Below are positions 39,578 to 50,541 of a DNA stretch of 64,000 bases, piece after piece. Under the pieces are notes generated by a model. It did not search any database. It saw nothing but the letters and a program-made list of their open reading frames with translations, and was not told the DNA's origin. Position 1 is the stretch's first letter. Each line of letters begins with the position of its first letter. The position numbers and the translations under genes were made by a program. Origin of the DNA: CAJXVA01 sp963761755 (GTDB taxonomy: Bacteria; Myxococcota_A; Polyangia; Nannocystales; Nannocystaceae); assembly GCA_963761755.1 (NCBI GenBank), contig CAVXIC010000013.1, forward strand, positions 781,938 to 845,937. Reading direction: 5' to 3'.

Positions 39578-42500
39578 TTGTCTGAGGCGGGGTCAGAGGT
39601 TGGAACAGAGGGGATGGGCGGGCCCCACGGTGCGTCTGGCGAGTCTGGCGATTCCGACGGGCTGGAGACGGCCCTGCAGATGGCCGGCATCTCGCGCGGG
39701 CTGTTCGGCGAGGCGTCGAAGCCGACCAAGCTCGGCCGCTTCGTGGTGCTCGATCGGATCGGGGCCGGCGGCATGGGCACGGTGTTCCGCGCCTACGATC
39801 CCGATCTCGACCGCAGCGTCGCCCTCAAGGTCATCCGCAGCGAGGCCCTGACCCGGGACCCGAAGGCCCAGGAGCGGATGGCCAAAGAGGCGCGCATCCT
39901 CGCCAAGCTCAGCCACCCCAACGTGGTCAGCGTGCACGAGGTCGGCGTCACGGACGGCCAGCTGTTCGTTGCGATGGAGATGGTCGACGGCGGGGACCTT
40001 GCGCAGTGGCTCGCGCAGCATCCGGGCTCGCCCGATTCGCCCGATGCGGCGAACCGGTTCGAGCGGACCCTCGACTACCTGCTTCAGGCTGGTCGAGGGC
40101 TTGCGGCCGCCCACGACGCCGGCGTCGTGCACCGAGACTTCAAGCCGGCCAACGTGCTGCTGGGCAGCGACGGTCGGGTGCGGGTCGCGGACTTCGGCCT
40201 CGCCCGCACCGAGGCGGTCGCCGAGCACCTCGCCTCCCAGGACTCCCAGGGGGTGCTGGCGACGATGGAGTCCGAGGAGGCCTCTCGCACCGGCGGCATC
40301 TCGGGGACGCCGGCATACATGGCCCCCGAGCAGCGGGATGGTCGGACGCCCGATGGGCTCGCGGACCAGTACGCCTACTGCGTCAGCGCCTGGGAAGCAC
40401 TGTTCGGGGTGCGGCCGAGCGTCGCCGATCCTGCGGACCTTCGAATGCCGGCCCGCATGACGGCGCATCAGCGCTCCGTCGCCCGCGCGCTCCGGCGCGG
40501 ACTCTGTCGAGAGCGAACGCAGCGGTTCGGGAGCATGGGCCCGCTGCTCGATGCGCTCGCGCGTAATCCCGGACGGCGGCGCCGTCGCGCGCTCTTCGGG
40601 GCGGGAACGGTCGTGCTGCTCGCGGGCTCGGGGGCGGCCTACGGCATGGAGCGGGCCTCTCGCTGTGACGAGGCGGCCGCGGCCGCGGGCGAGGTGTGGG
40701 ACGCCGAAACTCGCCAGCGGGTGCAGGACGGTTTTGCCGCGGTAGACTTTGGCGGGACGGCCGACGCGTGGGAGCGGTTCTCGGTCTCGGTCGACGACTA
40801 CGTGTCCGAATGGACGGGCTACGCGGAGCAGACCTGTCAGGCGGCGCAGGTCGACGGTACGCTCGACCCGCAGACCTACGCTGCGAGGACGGCGTGTCTC
40901 GATGACCGCATGGCTCGTTTGTCGGGCGTGCTGGACGTCTACGAGACGCCGGATCGCGACCTGCTCCTCTCACCGCCGCTGCTCGACGACGCGGTGGCCC
41001 CGCTGCGTTCATGCGTCGAGCGGCCAGGTCCGGTGGCGGAGGGGTCGCGGGAGCTGATGCGGGAGCTTGCGCGAGGGATGGGGGTGCTCGACACGGGTCG
41101 GCAGGCCGATGCGGCGCCCCTGCTCGAGGCGGTGGCCGATCAGGCGCAAGCCAAGAAGCAGGGCATGTTGGAGGCGCGAGCACGCTTCTCGCTGGGGCTG
41201 GCGATGGCCCACACCCAGGGGCACGAGGCGTCCGCCGCGATGCTGGAGCGAGCGTACTGGCTGGCGCTCGAGCACGGGGATGACCTGGTGGCCGCCCACG
41301 CGGCCCGCGAACTCTCCGGGACGCTGATCGCCGCGCGGGAGCTCGACGAGGGGGAGCGATGGCTCAAGCCGGCGGTCGTGCTCGTGCACCGGACCGATCC
41401 GGGCCCGGCGGTCTGGGCGGGGTTGGAGCGCGCCAAAGGCAGGCTCGCCCACGCGCGCGGCGATCTCGAGGCCGCCCAGTCCCACTACGAACGCGAGATG
41501 GAGCTGCTCCGGGCCGAGCTCGGCCCCCAGCATCCCAACGTCCTGGGCGCGCAGCAGCTGGTCATCGTCGTCTTGCAGCAGCGCGGCCTGATGAAGCAGG
41601 CGCAGGAACTCGGCGAAGAGCAGCTGAAGCTCCGGGCGGAGGTCTTCGGGCCTCGGCATTCTCGAACGGCGTCGGGACATGCGCTGCTCGGCCACCTGTA
41701 CGGAAGCGGCGGGCAGCCCGAGAAGTCGGCCGAGCACCTCGAGGCCGCGATCGACATTCAGTCCGAGGTGTTCGGGCCGGACCACTGGCGGGTGGGCAAC
41801 AACCTCGCCAACCTCGGGTTGACGGTCCGGCAGTTTGGCGACGAACGAGCCGCGCTGGAGCACTTCCGGCGGGCGTACGCCATCCTCGTCGCGGATCGCG
41901 AACCTGATGATGGACCCGCCCTGTTCGCCGTCGAGAGTCTGGGCTCGTCGCTGCTCTTCAATGGTCTGTGCGAAGAAGGTGCACCCCTGCTGACCGGTCT
42001 GGTCGCGGCGCTGTCCAAGGCCTCCGAACCCGCCGCGCAGCTGGGGTCCGTGCAGTGGATGCTGGGCAGCTGCTTGGTCCAGCTGGGGCGCTACGACGAG
42101 GCCCTGGCGCCCCTGGCCGCCGCCCGGGTCGGGACGAAGGACAAACCCACCAAGCCCACCGAGGCGGGCGCTGCACTGATCGCCCTCGCGCGCGCGAAGC
42201 GAGGCCAAGGCGAGCTCGACGCGGCCGAGCGCCTGCTGGAGGAGTCACGAGACGTCCTCGCCACCGAAGGCGCGGATCCATCGACGCGGGTCGAGGGGCT
42301 CGCCTGGCTGGGCCGGGTGCAGGCCGAGTCTGGCGACGCGGCTGGGGCTGTGGCCACGATGCAGACGGCGCTCGACCTGATGCGGGCCCACGTGACGGCG
42401 CCCCACGAGCGCATCGCTGCGCTCGGCGCTCTCGCACGCACCGCCGCGGTCGCTGGCGACCTGGAGCAGGCGCGAACCCTGGCCCAGCAGGCGCGGGACC

Positions 42501-42712
42501 TGCTGCGGTCCTCGAACCTGAAAGGCAAGCTCTCGCCGATGATCGAGGCCGAGCTCCCCCTCGTGCTCGCGCTCGCGCACCGCGATGCGGACCCGAGCGC
42601 CGCAAAGTCCTTCGCCGACGAGGCGCTGGCGCTGCTCGCGAAGACGGACGCCAGCGGAGTCCCGGCGCGCGCACAGGCGAGCGAGATCGCCGGCGAGTCG
42701 ATTGGACGATGA
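39578..42712 (+). CDS. Serine/threonine protein kinase with a C-terminal repeat region
   Basis: A TTG start gives a 1044-residue protein. The kinase domain (about 54-330) has IGAGGMGTVFRA (Gly loop), VALKVIRSEA with Lys84 as the ATP-contacting lysine, VVHRDFKPANVLL near residue 183 (the catalytic loop), VADFGLART near 205 and GTPAYMAPEQRDGR. A hydrophobic segment near 341-360 (LFGAGTVVLLAGSGAAYG) probably spans the inner membrane. The C-terminal 650 residues are helical and tetratricopeptide-like (AARELSGTLIAARELDEGER, LLGHLYGSGGQPEKSAEHLE). This layout is common in myxobacterial kinases. The short hypothetical gene overlaps its stop (ATGA). Confidence 0.9.
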   Translation: MSEAGSEVGTEGMGGPHGASGESGDSDGLETALQMAGISRGLFGEASKPTKLGRFVVLDRIGAGGMGTVFRAYDPDLDRSVALKVIRSEALTRDPKAQERMAKEARILAKLSHPNVVSVHEVGVTDGQLFVAMEMVDGGDLAQWLAQHPGSPDSPDAANRFERTLDYLLQAGRGLAAAHDAGVVHRDFKPANVLLGSDGRVRVADFGLARTEAVAEHLASQDSQGVLATMESEEASRTGGISGTPAYMAPEQRDGRTPDGLADQYAYCVSAWEALFGVRPSVADPADLRMPARMTAHQRSVARALRRGLCRERTQRFGSMGPLLDALARNPGRRRRRALFGAGTVVLLAGSGAAYGMERASRCDEAAAAAGEVWDAETRQRVQDGFAAVDFGGTADAWERFSVSVDDYVSEWTGYAEQTCQAAQVDGTLDPQTYAARTACLDDRMARLSGVLDVYETPDRDLLLSPPLLDDAVAPLRSCVERPGPVAEGSRELMRELARGMGVLDTGRQADAAPLLEAVADQAQAKKQGMLEARARFSLGLAMAHTQGHEASAAMLERAYWLALEHGDDLVAAHAARELSGTLIAARELDEGERWLKPAVVLVHRTDPGPAVWAGLERAKGRLAHARGDLEAAQSHYEREMELLRAELGPQHPNVLGAQQLVIVVLQQRGLMKQAQELGEEQLKLRAEVFGPRHSRTASGHALLGHLYGSGGQPEKSAEHLEAAIDIQSEVFGPDHWRVGNNLANLGLTVRQFGDERAALEHFRRAYAILVADREPDDGPALFAVESLGSSLLFNGLCEEGAPLLTGLVAALSKASEPAAQLGSVQWMLGSCLVQLGRYDEALAPLAAARVGTKDKPTKPTEAGAALIALARAKRGQGELDAAERLLEESRDVLATEGADPSTRVEGLAWLGRVQAESGDAAGAVATMQTALDLMRAHVTAPHERIAALGALARTAAVAGDLEQARTLAQQARDLLRSSNLKGKLSPMIEAELPLVLALAHRDADPSAAKSFADEALALLAKTDASGVPARAQASEIAGESIGR

Positions 42713-43329
42713 GGGGGACGTGGCCCTCGGTGTCGTCACCGGCGAGCTTCGAGGTCCTCCTCGCGGTGAGCCAGCGCCTCGAGGATGACTTCATCGACGA
42801 AGACATGAGCGAGCTGCAGATGGGGGATCGCAACGTCACCAACCGTACGGTGACGGTGCGTGGCCGCCACCGAGACCGCGCGGTCGTCTTGCAGTACGCG
42901 GACTTCTACTCCGCGGCGATCAACCCCCTGGCTCCGGCGGTGTTCGAGCGCAACGTCCTCGAGCTGTTCGTCTCTGCGCCGCGGTTGACCTTCGAAGGCA
43001 CGTGTCGCAGCCGCTCGGTCTGGGACAAGTTCCTGCGTTTGTTGGGTGCAGGGGGACTCGAGGGCGACGCGCCCCTGTTCGAGGTGTGCCGGGTCGACGC
43101 GACCGACCAGGGAAATCCGGCGAGTCTCCGCCACCGGCCGTTCGCCGACCGTCTCCAGCAGATGGCCCAGCGTCCGGGGTGCCGGAGGGTGACGATGCAG
43201 GCCGGCGCCGGCGTGGGCCCGCTGGTGATGTGGGACGGGCATGGCACGAGCCCCGACGCCGTCGTGGCCTGGCTCGATCAGACGGTGCTGCTGGCCGCGA
43301 GCCTCGACGAGCGGGCTACTCCAGCCTGA
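42709..43329 (+). CDS. Hypothetical protein coupled to the kinase
   Basis: The 206-residue protein starts MRGTWPSVSSPASFEVLLAV at an ATG overlapping the kinase stop by 4 bp. It has folded-looking segments: LEDDFIDEDMSELQMGDRNV, VRGRHRDRAVVLQYADFYSA, LVMWDGHGTSPDAVVAWLDQ. No membrane segment, signal peptide or known motif was seen. The coupling suggests a partner or substrate of the kinase, but this is only inference. It ends convergently 14 bp into the biotin carrier gene. Confidence 0.75.
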   Translation: MRGTWPSVSSPASFEVLLAVSQRLEDDFIDEDMSELQMGDRNVTNRTVTVRGRHRDRAVVLQYADFYSAAINPLAPAVFERNVLELFVSAPRLTFEGTCRSRSVWDKFLRLLGAGGLEGDAPLFEVCRVDATDQGNPASLRHRPFADRLQQMAQRPGCRRVTMQAGAGVGPLVMWDGHGTSPDAVVAWLDQTVLLAASLDERATPA

Positions 43330-43899
43330 GGATCACGTCACCCTGATCGAGATCCGACTCGTTCTCCGGCACCACCTCCACGACCGTTGCCGTCGGCGGC
43401 AGCCCATCGCCGCCGTAGGTGACGCGGTTGAAGGTCTTCATCACCTCCAGCAGCGCGACGGTTTGTCCGACCTTGATGGTGTCCCCGGAGGACACGAATG
43501 GTGGCTGGTCCGGGGAGGGGCGCAGGTAGAAGCGGCCCGAGAGCGGAGAGCGGAAAGCGAGGCCGGTGACGTCGGCGGTGGCCTCGACGGCCGCGGCCGC
43601 AGCCGAGCCCGTGGCGGCCTCCAGGTCCAGCGTCAGCAGGACATCACCATAGGCCACGTCGCCGGGAGCCTTGGCGTTGCCCTCCCGCGCCGTGACGACG
43701 CCGACGGCGCCCGGCGGCGCCACCAGGCGGTGCAGCACGCCCAACGTGTCGACGAAGCCCAGCGAGAATCCGGGCTTGATCAGGCTGCCCTCCGCAGGTG
43801 CGTCGCGCCAGCGCCCGACCGTGGGGGCGCGCAGGTGGAAGAGTGTGCCGTCCTGCTCCAGGACCGCGACGTGTTGAGGTTCGAATGCTCGTCCGCGCT

Positions 43900-43903
<4 letters not shown>
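43316..43903 (-). CDS. Biotin carboxyl carrier protein with a second barrel-like domain
   Basis: The 195-residue product starts MKRGRAFEPQHVAVLEQDGT. The C-terminal part (about 115-195) is a biotinyl domain: FRSPLSGRFYLRPSPDQPPF, SSGDTIKVGQTVALLEVMKT, with Lys in EVMKT the biotin attachment site, and the closing VVEVVPENESDLDQGDVIL. The first 90 residues look like a second barrel (LRAPTVGRWRDAPAEGSLIK, VTAREGNAKAPGDVAYGDV) without a biotin lysine. It is the third gene of a carboxylase operon and overlaps the carboxyltransferase gene by 4 bp. Confidence 0.85.
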
Positions 43904-45633
<1,730 letters not shown>

Positions 45634-45639
45634 GGCGGA

Positions 45640-47004
45640 TTACTCCTGCGTCCAGCCCGGAATGGCCCGGGTGTCGTAGTCGTTGGAACGGAAGGGTTCG
45701 CTGGCCAAGATCTGTCGATGCATGGCGGCGGTCGTGTGGACGCCCTCGCAGACGAGGTCTCCGAGCGCGGCGATCATGCGGTCGCATGCCTGATCGCGGG
45801 TGTCCCCGTGGGTGATGACCTTGCACAGCAGGCTGTCGTAGTGCGGTGGCACGACGTAGCCGGACTGCACGTGGGTGTCGACGCGCACGCCGTCCCCGGT
45901 GGGGCTCACCCACCGCTCGATCTTGCCCGGGCTGGGGCGGAATCCGTCCGAGGGGTTCTCCGCGTTGATCCGGCACTCGATCGCGTGCCCGGTGAGCGTG
46001 ATGTCGTCCTGTCGCCAGCCCAGCTGGTGTCCGGCCGCGACGAGGATCTGCTGCTCGACGAGGTCCTTCCCGCTGCGCTCTTCGGAGACGCAGTGCTCGA
46101 CCTGCAGGCGGGTGTTCATCTCCATGAAGCGCAGCACGCCGCCCTTGTCGAGCAGGAACTCCATCGTGCCCGCGCCGACGTAGCCGATGGCGGCGGTCGC
46201 TCGGGCGGCCGCTTCGAGGCTGGATGTGCGGACGGCCTCGTCGAGGACGGGGGAGGGGCTCTCTTCGATGAGCTTCTGGTGGTTGCGCTGCACCGTGCAG
46301 TCCCGCTCGCCGAGGTGCACGACGTTGCCGTAGCGATCGGCCATCACCTGGATCTCGATATGGCGCCCGCCCTCGATCAGCTTCTCCATGTAGACGCGAG
46401 GGTCGCCGAAGGCGGCGCGGGCCTCGGCCTGGGCGTCGGCATAGGCAGACGCGACCTCGTCCCCGCTGCGAGCGATACGCATGCCGCGGCCACCACCTCC
46501 GCTCTCCGCCTTGATCAGCACCGGGTACCCGGTCTCGTCGGCGACGCGGCGGGCGTCGTCGGCGTCCTCGAGGATGCCGTCGCTGCCGGGAATGAGCGTG
46601 AGCCCGGCTTCACCCATCGCCTTCTTGGCGGGCGTCTTCTTGCCCATCAGGTGCATCACGTGCGCGGGCGGACCGATGAAGGTGAGCCCGTGTGCTTCAC
46701 ACAGCGCTGAGAACTGTGGGTTCTCCGCGAGGAAGCCCCAGCCCGGATGCACGGCCGTGCACCGCGACTGCCGGGCGGCTTGCACGACGCGCCCGAGGTC
46801 GAGGTAGCTGTGGGTGGAGCGGGCCGGACCCAGACAGATCACCTCGCGACCCTGCAGGTAGGCCGCGCCCAGGTCCGCCTCGGAGGCCGCGAACACGGGC
46901 GTGATCCCCATCATGTCGCACGCCCTCGCGATGCGAACCGCGACCTCGCCGCGGTTGGCGATGAAGAGCCGGTGGAACAGTCGAGGCGCTCCCGCAGACG
47001 TCAT
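45640..47004 (-). CDS. Biotin carboxylase subunit of an acyl-CoA carboxylase
   Basis: The 454-residue protein begins MTSAGAPRLFHRLFIANRGE. The biotin carboxylase domain is complete: FIANRGEVAVRIARACDMMG, VHPGWGFLAENPQFSALCEA, the ATP-grasp segment IKAESGGGGRGMRIARSGDE near residue 165, VYMEKLIEGGRHIEIQVMAD, then LGERDCTVQRNHQKLIEESP and FMEMNTRLQVEHCVSE. It carboxylates biotin with bicarbonate and ATP. It is the first gene of the three-gene carboxylase operon with 7 bp to the next gene. Compared with housekeeping acetyl-CoA carboxylase, the company of a carboxyltransferase and carrier suggests a methylcrotonyl- or propionyl-CoA-type enzyme. Confidence 0.9.
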   Translation of the reverse strand: MTSAGAPRLFHRLFIANRGEVAVRIARACDMMGITPVFAASEADLGAAYLQGREVICLGPARSTHSYLDLGRVVQAARQSRCTAVHPGWGFLAENPQFSALCEAHGLTFIGPPAHVMHLMGKKTPAKKAMGEAGLTLIPGSDGILEDADDARRVADETGYPVLIKAESGGGGRGMRIARSGDEVASAYADAQAEARAAFGDPRVYMEKLIEGGRHIEIQVMADRYGNVVHLGERDCTVQRNHQKLIEESPSPVLDEAVRTSSLEAAARATAAIGYVGAGTMEFLLDKGGVLRFMEMNTRLQVEHCVSEERSGKDLVEQQILVAAGHQLGWRQDDITLTGHAIECRINAENPSDGFRPSPGKIERWVSPTGDGVRVDTHVQSGYVVPPHYDSLLCKVITHGDTRDQACDRMIAALGDLVCEGVHTTAAMHRQILASEPFRSNDYDTRAIPGWTQE

Positions 47005-47067
47005 CGCGGCGGACGTTAGCAGGACAGGTGGGGGTCTGGCGAGGCCGAGAACGCGCGCGGGTTGACG

Positions 47068-47664
47068 CTAGCGGAACATGTTGCGCACCCAGCTGGTGGC
47101 CCAGTGCACAAACGCATCCGAGGCGGCGTCGTGATGGTCGCCCTCGAGGTACGCGGGCCCCATGCGCACCGACGGCATGCTCGCCATCGCAAACTTGTGT
47201 TTGGCGTCCCGGGCGTTCTCGGCGGCGGCGTGTCGCTGCGAGAGCGCCAGCCCTCCGCTGCGCACGAACTCGACGACGCCGGGGAGCTCGCCGTACTCGA
47301 AGAAGGTGCCGTGCGCGGCGCAGAGGTCGACGATGATCCCCGAGATCGATCCGAAGTTCTTGCGAAGCATCGGGTTCTTGCACTGGGGGCAGTGGCGGTA
47401 GACGATCTTCGCGGTGGCGGTGCCCGGCGGAAGCGTCTTGCGCTGCACTTGTCTGGGTGGCGCAACGGCGGCCGTTCGCGCCGCGTCGTCGATCAAGCCT
47501 TGCAGCGTGGCTCGGTCGACCCAGACCCCGCCGCAGGTCTTGCACGCCTGGACCCGGACCGGATGCTCCGGCGCCGGCCGATATGGGCTCTCGGAGCGCA
47601 GCGGCCACGTCCCCAGCGGGGTCCCGTCCGCGCATCCGGGACAAGGGGGGTTCGGCGGTTCCAC
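47068..47664 (-). CDS. TFIIB-type zinc-ribbon protein
   Basis: The 198-residue protein starts at a GTG (MEPPNPPCPGCADGTPLG). It has a zinc-ribbon pattern of the zf-TFIIB type: CPGC, then QACKTCGGVWVDRATL, and a second pair CPQCKNPMLRKNFGSISG with DLCAAHGTFFEYGEL. The C-terminal part is helical. Such proteins are common in myxobacteria and have no known function beyond predicted metal and nucleic acid binding. It is on the same strand as the carboxylase operon, 63 bp upstream of the biotin carboxylase gene. Confidence 0.8.
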   Translation of the reverse strand: MEPPNPPCPGCADGTPLGTWPLRSESPYRPAPEHPVRVQACKTCGGVWVDRATLQGLIDDAARTAAVAPPRQVQRKTLPPGTATAKIVYRHCPQCKNPMLRKNFGSISGIIVDLCAAHGTFFEYGELPGVVEFVRSGGLALSQRHAAAENARDAKHKFAMASMPSVRMGPAYLEGDHHDAASDAFVHWATSWVRNMFR

Positions 47665-47818
47665 CCGCTGAGCCTACCAGTCCGCTCAGGCCCTGCGGGC
47701 CGGTGAGGCATCCAAGGAGAGCTTCGCTGGACGTGCGCAGGGCCGCGCGCCGCATCGCAGATGCGACGGAGCGTTGCGCCCCGCCGGACGGAGCGTTGCA
47801 CCCCGCCGGGAAGATCCG

Positions 47819-48892
47819 TCAGGCCGGTGCGCGACCCAAGACGCGGATCTGGCGGAACACGCGGCGGAGCATGGTTCCCCACGGGGCGGTCCGGTACTCG
47901 ATGCCGTGTCGCTCGCAGATCTCTCGCACCCGCGGCGCCACTTGGCGCAGGCGCCGGGGCGGCCAGCGAGGAAACAGGTGGTGCTCGATCTGGTAGTCGA
48001 GGCCGCCGCACAGGATGGACATCCACCCGGGCACCTCGAAGTTGTTCGAGGACCGAACCTGCATCGCGTACCACTCTCCCCGGCTCGAGGCCCGGGTGTT
48101 CGCCGGATACGACGAGGTGTCTTCTCCGACGTGGCCGGTGAAGATGGTGGCGGCCGAGTAGAGACTGCGAAGGACCTCGGCCATCCAGTTGCCGAGCATG
48201 ACCTTCCAGAACATCGCCCCGGCCAGGAGCGGAAACAGGACGTACTCCTTGCCGTAGTAGGGCACCGTCTTCCGCAGCCACTTGCGGTGCGCCTCGACGA
48301 TCGTGGACATCTTGCGATCGGGCAGGACGTCGGAGTTCTCGGTCTTGCGCAGGTAGACGTCGATCAAGCCCGTGAAGTGCGCGGCCATGCTGAACTTGAA
48401 CGCCGGCCAGACGATCAGCGGGTGCAGATGCTGGTTCTCGTTGGCGGGCTCCCACGGGACGTGCTCGTTGAGCCGAATCCGGCCGTACTTGCAGTCCGGA
48501 TCCTTGCCGACGACGTTGGTGTACTGGTGGTGGGCGACGTTGTGGCCGTGCCGCCAGCTCTCTTCGTCGATGGGCGTCTCCCACCAGTAGGTCTTGCTCT
48601 GAAACCAGGTGGCGCCGGGCAGCTTGTCGTAGGCGCCGTGCAGCACCGCGTGACCGATCTCGGAGCCGTGAAGCTGCTTGTGGGCTGCCAACGTCAGCAC
48701 GCCGAGCCCGAAGCTGAGGGGTCCGGGGCTGAAGTGGATGAGCAGCCGGCCCGTGAGTTCGAGCCCGCGCGAAAAGAAACACAGACGCTTGAGCTGCCGG
48801 ACGTCCTCGGACCCGATCTGGGGTTCGACTTCCCGGCGGAGACGATTGATATCGGCGGCGAAGGCCTTGTAGTCGGCCACGTTCGTCGTCAT
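47819..48892 (-). CDS. Membrane fatty acid desaturase
   Basis: The 357-residue protein starts MTTNVADYKAFAADINRLRR; a start 21 bp upstream is possible. Histidine boxes that bind the di-iron site are present: HGSEIGHAVLH (about 75-85), HGHNVAHHQYTN (115-122) and QIEHHLFPRWPP near residue 305. Hydrophobic segments lie between. The layout fits acyl-lipid or acyl-CoA desaturases. Two direct repeats (AATACAA) lie 15-30 bp upstream of the start codon and may be an operator. The gene is divergent from a ribbon-helix-helix protein gene with about 90 bp between them. Confidence 0.88.
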   Translation of the reverse strand: MTTNVADYKAFAADINRLRREVEPQIGSEDVRQLKRLCFFSRGLELTGRLLIHFSPGPLSFGLGVLTLAAHKQLHGSEIGHAVLHGAYDKLPGATWFQSKTYWWETPIDEESWRHGHNVAHHQYTNVVGKDPDCKYGRIRLNEHVPWEPANENQHLHPLIVWPAFKFSMAAHFTGLIDVYLRKTENSDVLPDRKMSTIVEAHRKWLRKTVPYYGKEYVLFPLLAGAMFWKVMLGNWMAEVLRSLYSAATIFTGHVGEDTSSYPANTRASSRGEWYAMQVRSSNNFEVPGWMSILCGGLDYQIEHHLFPRWPPRRLRQVAPRVREICERHGIEYRTAPWGTMLRRVFRQIRVLGRAPA

Positions 48893-48906
48893 GGACGACT
48901 TTTTGT

Positions 48907-48923
48907 AATACAAGCGAATACAA
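48907..48923. promoter_or_regulatory. Direct repeat in the divergent promoter, possible operator
   Basis: The heptamer AATACAA occurs twice at 48907-48913 and 48917-48923, ten bases apart (one helical turn), within an AT-rich stretch just upstream of the desaturase start. The left copy is also part of TTGTAATACAA, a palindrome. The site lies between the desaturase gene and the divergent ribbon-helix-helix gene, a common arrangement for a regulator and target. Confidence 0.45.
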
Positions 48924-48982
48924 TGTCAACGGCAATCTGGAAACGTGCCGTGGGCGTGCCATAGTGGGGTGCAGGACCGCAG

Positions 48983-49396
48983 ATGGCTACGGATCTTCGC
49001 AAGATGCAGAAGGCGGAGAAGCTTCGCTCGAAGGAGCTTCGCAAGGATCGACTGGTGCAGACCCGCGTCGATCGCCGGCTGGACGACGTGCTCCGCCAGG
49101 AGGCGCGCCGCCGACGGATGTCCGTATCCAACCTGGTGCGCGGCGTTCTCGAGGACGCGTTCGGCTTGGCCGACCCCGATGTGGGTCCGCTGCTCGAGGC
49201 AGCCCCGGAGGTCCCGAGCGAGACCATCGCGCTCGACCACATCTACGCCTGGAACGCGGTGGTGCTCGGAACCGATGCTCTGTGCAGCCGCTGCAAGAAC
49301 GCCATGTCGTCCGGAGAGAGCGCGTTCATCGGGCTCAGCGACGATGCTCAGGCCGAGCGCGCCTGGCTGTGCGAGGACTGTTCCCGCGAACTCTGA
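48983..49396 (+). CDS. Ribbon-helix-helix protein with a zinc-ribbon-like C-terminus
   Basis: The 137-residue protein begins MATDLRKMQKAEKLRSKELR. TRVDRRLDDVLRQEARRRRM then SVSNLVRGVLEDAFG (about 30-62) is a typical ribbon-helix-helix DNA-binding segment, as in Arc/MetJ-type regulators and CopG. The C-terminus has CSRCKNAMSSGES and CEDC pairs that may bind zinc. It is divergent from the desaturase gene and could repress it through the AATACAA repeats. Unlike most RHH antitoxins there is no toxin gene following; a lipoprotein gene starts 14 bp later. Confidence 0.75.
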   Translation: MATDLRKMQKAEKLRSKELRKDRLVQTRVDRRLDDVLRQEARRRRMSVSNLVRGVLEDAFGLADPDVGPLLEAAPEVPSETIALDHIYAWNAVVLGTDALCSRCKNAMSSGESAFIGLSDDAQAERAWLCEDCSREL

Positions 49397-49410
49397 CGCG
49401 GTCCTGGCCG

Positions 49411-49896
49411 ATGCGCGTTCGAATGCTGATCCTCGCGGCGCTGGTGGGCTGCTCGTCGAACGCCGAGTCGGACGACGAAGACGAAGACGACGTCTCGGAG
49501 GCCACCGGTTGCGGCAACGCGACGTGCAGCAGCGGTCTGCGAATCGCGCTGGTGTCCTCGGTCTTCATGCCCGGTTCGTACACGGTCTCGACCCGGGCCG
49601 ACGGGCGCGAGTCCGTCTGCGGGTTCGTCGTCGGGAGTCCCGAAGACGGGTGCGGTCTGGAGGCGCTGTGCCTCCTGCAGGACGACTGCGATGCCGATGT
49701 CAACCTGTCGTTCCCGCCCCACAGCGTGGTGGTGACCGTGGGGGACGCGCCCGAGGTGGTCGATGTCGTGGTGCTGCGCGGGGGGACGGCGTTGATCTCC
49801 ACGACCTTGGTGCCGGGCTACCAGCGCTACGAGCCGGCCGGGGCTGGATGTGACCCACTGTGCGAAGTCGCCGCGGCTCAGCTCGACCTTCCTTGA
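49411..49896 (+). CDS. Lipoprotein of unknown function
   Basis: The 161-residue product has a short signal peptide (MRVRMLILAALVGC, lipobox LVGC), then an acidic linker (SNAESDDEDEDDVSEATG). The mature domain is beta-rich with paired Cys: CGNATCSSGLRIALVSSV, SVCGFVVGSPEDGCGLEALC and VVDVVVLRGGTALISTT. No family was recognised. It follows the RHH gene by 14 bp, so they may share a transcript. Confidence 0.78.
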   Translation: MRVRMLILAALVGCSSNAESDDEDEDDVSEATGCGNATCSSGLRIALVSSVFMPGSYTVSTRADGRESVCGFVVGSPEDGCGLEALCLLQDDCDADVNLSFPPHSVVVTVGDAPEVVDVVVLRGGTALISTTLVPGYQRYEPAGAGCDPLCEVAAAQLDLP

Positions 49897-50024
49897 GCCC
49901 GCATGGCCCGGATCGCTGCGTGCCCCCCAAGTGGTCCGCTGGGGCCGATCTGCGCCCGGATATGGAAAGCGTCCTTGCGCGGCGGCGCCGTTCGTGGTCC
50001 GGTGACGGGAGAAGCGGGGAACCC

Positions 50025-50528
50025 ATGAGCAATGAGAACGTCGACGTCGCAAACCTCGAAGTCACCGGTAAGAAGCCCGAGGGCGAGAGCGCAAAGGCCC
50101 TCAACTTTGCGGGCGACGTCACCATCGTCGTCTCGCAAGCCTTCGGCCCGACGGGCGAGAACCTCGTCGGTGTGTCCGACGTGAAGTTCGATGGGTTTCC
50201 TGCCCTGTCCCTCTTGGTCCGCAGCGGCGACCGAGAAGAGATGGTGCACCTCAGCCCCATCCATGGCGACGGCCGCAAGCAGGGTCTCGATGGTCTGCCC
50301 GCCGGCTCCAAACTCGAGCTCCTTTGTCCGGTGAGCAAGACGCCGCTCGACCGCATCGGGAAGGTCGTGGACGACGGCGACGCCGAGTACTTCGCCATCT
50401 ATCTCACGCCCAAGCTCGACCGCGGCTCTACGATCTACGTCAGTGATGTCTGGGGACACCACCACTCGCGCATCGTCGACAACAACGAACTCATCTCCTA
50501 CTGGGCCAGCGCTGAGGACGAAGGCTGA
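50025..50528 (+). CDS. Hypothetical protein, 167 residues
   Basis: The ATG at 50025 begins MSNENVDVANLEVTGKKPEG, preceded by a purine-rich GAAGCGGGG ribosome-binding site. The protein is soluble and beta-rich: NFAGDVTIVVSQAFGPTG, VSDVKFDGFPALSLLVRSGD, then KLELLCPVSKTPLDRIG and YFAIYLTPKLDRGSTIYVSD. It contains the HHHSR cluster near residue 145. No family was recognised and it has no signal peptide. It probably ends the small transcript that starts with the RHH gene, or is expressed on its own. Confidence 0.72.
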   Translation: MSNENVDVANLEVTGKKPEGESAKALNFAGDVTIVVSQAFGPTGENLVGVSDVKFDGFPALSLLVRSGDREEMVHLSPIHGDGRKQGLDGLPAGSKLELLCPVSKTPLDRIGKVVDDGDAEYFAIYLTPKLDRGSTIYVSDVWGHHHSRIVDNNELISYWASAEDEG

Positions 50529-50541
50529 GCGCCCCCACGTC

